From NCBI GenBank assembly GCA_001986395.2, contig MQVO02000130.1, positions 1 to 25,052 of the forward strand: a DNA stretch of 25,052 bases, written 5' to 3'. The stretch comes from Irpex lacteus (taxonomy: Eukaryota > Basidiomycota > Agaricomycetes > Polyporales > Irpicaceae). Of this stretch, positions 19,181-25,052 are shown piece after piece (within the stretch, counting starts at the first letter, position 1; every line of letters starts with the position of its first letter). Both the position numbers and the translations under genes were made by a program. A model generated the notes under the pieces. It searched no databases. It saw nothing but the letters and a program-made list of their open reading frames with translations, and was not told the origin of the DNA.

Positions 19181-20832
19181 CTAAACTTCTACGATCAAGT
19201 TATCCTCGTCCTCCTCTTCGTCCTCCTCCTCATGAGCTCCATCCTTCTTGGTCTCCTCTGTCTCGTTCCTCTTCAAATAATTCACTAGTCTCTCGACATG
19301 CTCTGAAACTTCTTCAGCAGTTTCATTCTCATGCAGCGCCCGCACTACTTCGTATACCCCATGCGCTCGGAGATACTCACGACCCCAGAAGGTGGTGCAA
19401 AGTAGCAGAAGAGTCTCTACATGCGTGAGCCGGATGACGTTGTCTGGTTCGCGTCTTTTGGTTGCAGGGAGGAACTGGAGGGCGTCTGGAAGGAGTTCTT
19501 GTGCCTATCAGACGTAGCAAGCAAAAGATGTCAATATGCAGTCAAGGGATGAGACTGGAGCGACATAAAACTTACGTCGAGATCGTACTCTTCTGGTCCT
19601 GCCAGTGGTAGAAGGAGATAAGGAAGCATGTTCACACCAGGAGCCTCTATGTTCGAAGGCGGAGTGGAAACCTTTTCAGTGTCTGGCGAGAGTATAGCTT
19701 TGTGCGCTTCCTTTTTGAAAGCACAGTTCCTGCAGAGGGGGTCAGTCCCTGATAGTACGCACATGAGCAAAGAGAGAGGAGCGTTTACTTCATCACTGAT
19801 GCGACTCCGCCTCTCCGGATAGTATCTTTGTGCTCGGTGAAAACGACAAGCTTCGCGAGCGGATACTCTAGAATTCCTTGTTTCTCGAAGGGGTCTGAGA
19901 AACGCGGCGTAAGGAAGAAGTCTCGTCCAGGTGGTGACTGCATCACTCAATTAGTATCATGCATAGTCTCGTAAGTATGAACACTGTGAAAGCACTCACG
20001 ATAGTCGTATTGGCGAACACACTAGCCAAGAAGTGCAAGCTCGCTTTCCTCGGTCGTTTTGACGGATCTTGCTCGTCGTCGAGAGCTGCTCCTTGCACAA
20101 ACGCCTCAATGAGCAGAGGCAGTGCCAGTACCTCCACAGGATCAGCAGACGGATACGGGGCTGGCGCGGTGCATGTGCCAGAGCGAGAGTTGACGGGGAA
20201 GTATCCTGTTGAGGAGTTGACATCGGGTAAAATAGGGACTTTAAGAGTTAGAAGAGCAGCAGCGGTGGAAGGGGCGGAGGTGATATTTGAGAGGATCATG
20301 GTGGCTAGATCGGCGAGGGTAGCTTGTGGGTGCTTACCAAGCAGAACTCATGAGCATCTTGTTGGAGAGCGAGCTGAGCGTGGTACTCACAAGGATGTAG
20401 GAGACCAAGAAACTAAAGAATGACTTCTCTGCCAATGATGCAGAGACGAAAGAATTGTCCGATAGGTTGACAAGTGCTCTAAATGCATCGTGCGCGGTTG
20501 CCTGCGATGAGATTAGCACTTCTCTGGAGACTGACAGAATGATCCAAGAAACTCACAAGCTGATCTCGACAAAGAATCTTCAAATCTCTTATAACATCGT
20601 TATCCTGAGCTCCCTGCAAACCTCCCCCACGCAATCCGGCGAGGAAAACATTCCTGTGCGGTGAGCCTTTCGGTGTGTGCCCAATAAGATTTGACAGGGC
20701 AACCTGGCGAGCCTGTGGGTTCTTGTCCCTTAGGAACGGTAGAAGCTGTATGATTGAAAGTCATTCTAACAGGCTACAAATCAACCAAGATCTTGCACTG
20801 ACCTCACGCAAGAGATGCTCCTGGCCTGACAT
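19181..20832 (-). CDS. HGH1: HGH1 homologue (HEAT/armadillo-like chaperone adaptor)
   Basis: Seven exons on the minus strand: 20832-20803, 20745-20557, 20501-20391, 20332-20000, 19937-19789, 19729-19576 and 19504-19181. The introns are 55-71 nt with GT..AG borders. All phases agree and give 429 residues, close to the roughly 390-residue yeast and human proteins. The conserved order is visible: LLPFLRDKNPQARQVALSNL, NVFLAGLRGG, FRALVNLSDN, HPQATLADLATMILSNIT, GRDFFLTP, then KLVVFTEHKDTIRRGGVASV, the NCAFKKEAHKAIL block, LPYLLLPLAGPEEYD, DALQFLPATKRREPDNVIRL and LLCTTFWGREYLRAHGVYEV. It ends in a Glu/Asp-rich tail. HGH1 is cytosolic and is known in yeast and animals to help fold eEF2 with the TRiC chaperonin. 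It is divergent from SPT20. No sign of damage, so it is a good control for sequence quality. Confidence 0.93.
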
Positions 20833-21080
20833 TTTAAAAGCAAGTTTATGGGCGCTATCTGGAATGACCTAACCTCCGTTGCTTACGTAACGTATTGCTA
20901 TCTCATTACGGCTTCCACAATAGGCAGTGCCTCGTCCCAACACCCGAACGTCGACCACAACGCCGTCCAAGTCGTGTCGTGCGCGCCGCCGACACCAGCT
21001 GCGACAGCGTGCAGAACGGCGACAACGATCACCGCTGCAACACCCGCCTATGTGTCGCGCTGCAAGATAGCCTGAGCTAG
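20833..21080. promoter_or_regulatory. Bidirectional promoter of HGH1 and SPT20
   Basis: Only 248 bp separate the two start codons, which face away from each other. No TATA box is seen. Open frames inside it (20848-21075, 20895-21080) start without context and overlap the promoter, so they are not called. Confidence 0.6.
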
Positions 21081-23649
21081 ATGGCGGCCTACAACATTAC
21101 GAGGGCAGTGACAGAGCTCTTGGACGAACATAAGGACTCGCCTCCGTCGTTTACAATACAACTTTATCCGGAGCATTGGACGTTAAATGGAGGTCCGAAG
21201 TTCTTGTACAATAACCAGGTTGCGGTGCGTGTCTAGTGGCGTGCCACATACGAATTACATTGGACTGAACGTGTGCTCTAGTCATTGCTCGACGACGTTC
21301 GAGCGCAGCGAATACCCACGGACTTCCTTGAGCTGTTTGACTCGGCAGGTCTACCGTTCTATGATGGTGTGTGCTGTTGCAATTACATTGGTGTCATAGT
21401 CCTGAGACCGAAACCAGGATGCATGATTGTCGAACTTCTGGACTATCGACCGCCCAAGGGCAAGGATCCTCTGCTAGAAGAACCGGTCACCTCCCATGTA
21501 GTTCTTAGCCCTCACGGCGAATCCTTATGGCAGGATATATGTTTATTGAATCAGAAGTTTGGCTCTCCGTGGACGGATGAGGATACACTGGAAGTCGAGT
21601 CGAAGATACTGGTAAGCAGTCGTCACTGCAATTCCTCGATGCGTCATACTCATTCGAAATCAGCTGGCTACGTCTCCGCCGCTATGTTTAGATCCTGACC
21701 CTAGACTGACGCGTGTGGCCAATAATCTCCTTCGTGTTTCGGTACCCGCCGAACCCCCTTCTCTCAAGCGGAAGGCCGCCGCGATGGAGCAGGAAGAGGA
21801 GGAAAGCGAGAAAGCGAGAAGGATCAAGATCATGCAGTATATGAACCCCCGAGTCAACAGATCGACAGCACCAAGGTAAGCCTCTAAAGGAGTCGTTTAG
21901 AAGCATGACACCTGACGAAGTCCGCATATAGTTATCGCATTCTAGATGTAGTGGAGAAGGTTCGGCGGCAGAGGGCTCAGCTTGCTGCTCAAACAGCTCA
22001 GAACCCCCTCCCGGGCTCTACGCCAGTCGCACGCCCAAGTACGGGTCACCTCAGCCGCCATTGTCGTCTCCCGCCCCCTTAGCGCCGTCTACCAATATGC
22101 CGACTCCTGTTCCTGCCCCGCTGCCATACCAGCTGTTGTCGCTCACAGCAATGTTGGTATGCCTCCGCCAAGACCGACACCCACCCCTGTTATCAAGCCC
22201 TCTCCGACTCCTGTGCCGTCAGCAGTTCCTCCCATGCCTGCCCAGGCGCCCACAATCGCGAACCCACCTCAGCCCACGCCGGCATCTATCCTCGCAGCCC
22301 AACCCAACGCGGCAATGTACCAAACTCCCCGACCACCGTCCGTAGCACCTCCGTCCGCCATACCGCCGCATATGCAACCTCCACAAACCGTTCCCACGCC
22401 CCGGATGTCGAACACTCCTCCTCCACCACGGCCACCATCGGCAATCACTACCAATGGCGTCGCCTCCAGTCCGGTACAGCGGCCTGCATCCACTACTCAA
22501 CCACCGCAGCAGACTCCACGTCAGCCTCCCGCGGTGCTGCCCCGACAACCCCAACAACCTCAGCAGCTTGCCGCCCCAGTGGCCGCTTCGCCTCAGCGGC
22601 AACCGGTCCCTCTGCAACCGAATACTCAAACCCAGATGCCTCAACAGCCTCAACAAACACATCAGGTGTCCCAAGGTCTCATATTCAGCAACCCGGCGCA
22701 ACAGGCAGCGGCTATGCAGTATGCAAAGGTGTGAACTAAACGTTTTATTCACGAATAGATCGGATGTATTGACGAGTGTCATTAAACTCTAGTCTGGCAA
22801 GCCCATCCCGCCGCACTTTCCCGCCGCAATTACAGGCCTTTATCGTAAGGCAGCGTCAATTAATGGTGGGGCAGGCGCAAGCTGCACAGAACGGACGAGT
22901 GGGTACACCGGCACAGGCCGCTCAGTCGCCTGCATCGCATGGGCTGCAACCGCCGCAGACCCCACAGCAGCAGCAACAGCAGATACGGAACAGCCCTGGG
23001 GTAACGAATGCCAGTGCCCGACTAGCTGCTGCCCAGGCCCAGGTTGATGCGGTTACGGCCCAGTTTCAAGCGGCGAAACAGCAACAACAGCAGCAACAAT
23101 ACCAGCAGCAACAGGCGCAGCAGCAGGCTCAGCAGCAGCAGCAACACGCACAACAACAACAACAAAGCTTCACATACTCGATGAATCAGGCTCAAAATCA
23201 GTTTAATATCGCCCAGCATGCGACAAACGGTCAGCAGCTTCGCCCCGTGATTCCACGGTCAACACGCTATGCTCGCGCAACAGTACCAGGCTGGTAACTC
23301 TCAGCAACAACAGCAGGGTCAGCAGGCGCAGATGCAGCAACAGCAGCTTCAGGGTCAGGGTCAACAGCAGCAGCAGACTCAGCAGCAGACTCAAGCTCAG
23401 GCACAGGCGCAAGCTCAAGCGCAGATGCAAGCACAGCAGCAGATGCAGATGATGGCTCAATATAGGTACCAACAATACGCGTCGATGCCGATGAACATGC
23501 AGGGGATGCAAGGGAGGGTGCCACAGGCGGCTGCCGCGTATCCGTGGCCTGTTAACATGAGCATGGCGCGGGGGATGCAGCAGATGGCTCAGACGAATGC
23601 GGCGGCTGCAGCGGCGGGTGCGCAGGGCGCAAAGCCTGCTGGGTCGTGA
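21081..23649 (+). CDS. SPT20: SPT20, SAGA complex subunit (frame broken in the low-complexity part)
   Basis: Exons 21081-21224, 21282-21366, 21418-21611, 21664-21875, 21932-22728 and 22793-23649. The first four exons are intact: AVTELLDEHKDSPPSFTIQL, PKFLYNNQVASLLDDVRAQ, IPTDFLELFDSAGLPFYDG, CMIVELLDYRPPKGKDP and KRKAAAMEQEEEESEKARRI. These are the hallmark Spt20 blocks. Then follow a long Pro-rich part, GKPIPPHFPAAIT, LQAFIVRQRQLM, and two Gln-rich tracts to a stop at 23649. SPT20 holds together the SAGA histone acetyltransferase and coactivator complex in the nucleus. From exon 5 onward the frame changes about four times: near 22035, 22130, 22845 and 23250. Single-base indels at C runs, or a deletion between short repeats, would explain them. 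Very short introns (44 and 41 nt) could mask the first two. Because the 5' half and HGH1 are clean, I favour sequence error over gene death. Confidence 0.88.
22966..23170 (+). repeat. First glutamine-codon tract of SPT20
   Basis: Runs of mixed CAG and CAA codons (with GCG/GCA/GCT interruptions) encode Gln-rich sequence, broken by a less repetitive stretch at about 22990-23070. The mixture of codons limits slippage. Gln-rich tails are typical of fungal Spt20 and other coactivators. Confidence 0.85.
23305..23465 (+). repeat. Second glutamine-codon tract of SPT20
   Basis: A second CAG/CAA-rich tract with alternating Gln-Ala codons (about 23390-23430). It is read in a different frame from the first tract, because of the frame change near 23250, yet encodes Gln in that frame, which shows that the break is recent or artificial. 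Confidence 0.85.
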
Positions 23650-25052
23650 TGCGTTTTTGGTGATCGTCGTCCCGGTGGATCGTGCTGCGGCCGGGCGTGG
23701 ATGCTGGTCGATGATTTTCTCTCGATGTAAGTTATTAGGCGCATTGTACACTAACCCACCATTATTGTCTGTAGTACGATACCTTCTTGTTTAGTTCTGT
23801 AATTCTAGGTGTAGCTGCGCACAGCTGCGAGCTAACGGACAATGATCTGCGACTAGCTGTTTTCTGTGTGCTAGAATACCGTCCGACGTAAAGAACTCGT
23901 GGCCAGTGACGAAAAGAAAAGACGGTACGTGATTGCGCCTTTCGTTATCCGCGGTACCTGAACGGCGTTATGTATACCTACCTGTAGCCTCTCGCTGCTG
24001 TACATTTGACATACATGCATATGGCAGCCTTCGCCCCAACAACTGCATACGTCTGCCAACTGTCCGCCAGTGACTGTCAATGGTAGTCCAATGGACAGAT
24101 TTGGTCCATGCACAGCGCTATCTACCCGTGCAGATTACAACAACGATGGGGTGCTGAATGGAACGACAAGAATCTTCCTAGGGGTACGCGTATCGCGAGT
24201 AGTCAATCTGGGCCTGTACCTATTGTATGCTCTCGACCTTCGCAGAGGACACGAGGCTGCCTTGCGCACGAGCGTTTGCCCCAGCCCGTATAAACTCTGC
24301 CTGTATACTGGCAAATACGAGAGTTTCGGGAACTCCAGAAGAGTAGTTCAAGGTTCAAATTCCACGTTCATGCAGCCGTGTTCCCACTGGTACCCGAATG
24401 TCGCTGCGTGCAGGTCTGTTGAGGAGATGGTAATCCGTGATGAGAGTAGGTAAGTAAAATGGCGTAAATCATGATGTGGCCCCCTCCCGTCGCGAGCACA
24501 TTGTCGACTTGCCTGCGAGGTCATCGTCGCGGACTCCGAGTCGGACGAACGCGAGTGACTCAGCCAGCCTCGGCGCAGACGCGTCCAACCTGTCTGCCTT
24601 TGATCTGAGAACCTGGCTATAGGCTGCGAAGTAAGGATTGTGGAATTCTAATGGATATTAGGACCCTCTCAGTCTATTCAAATAGCGTCAATCATTACGT
24701 CCGTGGTAAGTTCTATACTTACATCAACACCCACGCTCTGGGAGGCAAGTATGAACGCGGAATCCGGAGTCGTATTTATTTTGTCCGCGGTAATTCGGGC
24801 TCGGAGATGTGAGTGGAGGCCGCATAAAGGCGTAATAGTCGGTCTGCTACCAAGCCGCAAGCTGCCCAATTGATCCTCCAAACTGAGAGAGGTATAAAGC
24901 GTCCATAGGAAGCTCGAACGGCCTCTTCAAAAACCACGGGTTCTGCAAGGCGTCCTCGAGGCTCAAGCGAATCAGTGAGCAGCGATACTGGGTATGCTAC
25001 ATACATACGAAGGAACCTTCTTACTGTAGGTGTTCGCCGCTTGATACACCAG
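23650..25052. other. Right end, no gene recognised
   Basis: The first 150 bp are the SPT20 3' UTR. Plus frame 24070-24453 and minus frames 23871-24113, 24678-24881 and 24776-25006 lack domains. On the minus strand a piece ending in ILASQSVGVD before a good donor (gtaagt, at about 24717-24722) could be joined to downstream sequence after ttcgcag near 24627, so part of an unidentified spliced gene may lie at 24480-25050. I cannot give a start or frame. Confidence 0.35.

Noticed and set aside
20848..21075. Open frames in the HGH1-SPT20 gap
   Set aside because: They sit in a 248-bp divergent promoter and have no similarity or splice context.
22269..22493. Gly-rich and Arg-rich minus frames opposite SPT20
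   Set aside because: Antisense of the Pro-rich and Gln-rich codons of SPT20.
24340..24372. tRNA-like B box (ggttcaaattcc)
   Set aside because: The loop is one base too long, no T-arm or acceptor stem pairs, and no A box lies upstream.

Overview
The window is nuclear DNA from a filamentous fungus, most likely a plant-litter- or wood-decaying agaricomycete (Basidiomycota). Three things point there: many introns of 49-76 nt with GT..AG borders, a fungal GH7 cellobiohydrolase carrying a CBM1, and several families known mainly as lineage expansions in mushroom-forming fungi (DUF6533, DUF6535 and the short BTB/POZ proteins). There are no operons, rRNA, tRNA, CRISPR or intact transposons that I can see.

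Left part (1-6900), accessory and decayed: a broken DUF6535 membrane-protein gene on the minus strand runs off the left edge (1-655). A secreted class 3 lipase of seven exons follows (2335-3584). Next are a decayed DUF6533 seven-helix-like gene (4178-5574) and an unidentified minus-strand relic (5954-6621).

Middle (6879-15087): a small Zn2Cys6 protein (minus), then a GH7 cellobiohydrolase I with a C-terminal cellulose-binding module (minus, 7792-9469). The cellobiohydrolase has two 5'-UTR introns and a one-base frameshift in a C run. A long gene-poor stretch follows, then a small secreted protein (11080-11473) that is only visible after splicing, and a tandem pair of BTB/POZ proteins (12167-13235 and 13908-15087).

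Right part (15481-23649), core and conserved: a coiled-coil membrane protein (minus), a small single-pass proline-rich membrane protein (plus) whose intron appears to be GC-AG, HGH1 (minus, seven clean exons) and SPT20 of the SAGA complex (plus). HGH1 and SPT20 are divergent, with 248 bp between their start codons. The last 1.4 kb holds no gene I can recognise.

Cellobiohydrolase and lipase are both secreted and fit a saprotrophic lifestyle; the other genes have no obvious shared pathway. A recurring theme is frame breaks: one in the cellobiohydrolase, a compensated pair in the lipase, and about four in SPT20. SPT20 is normally conserved and its neighbours are intact, and the breaks lie at C runs or in repetitive sequence. 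I therefore suspect uncorrected assembly indels for some of them, whereas the DUF6533 and DUF6535 copies look truly degenerate. I did not find a convincing new multi-gene system. The best leads are the spliced small secreted protein, the stopless 51-nt introns and the GC-AG intron.
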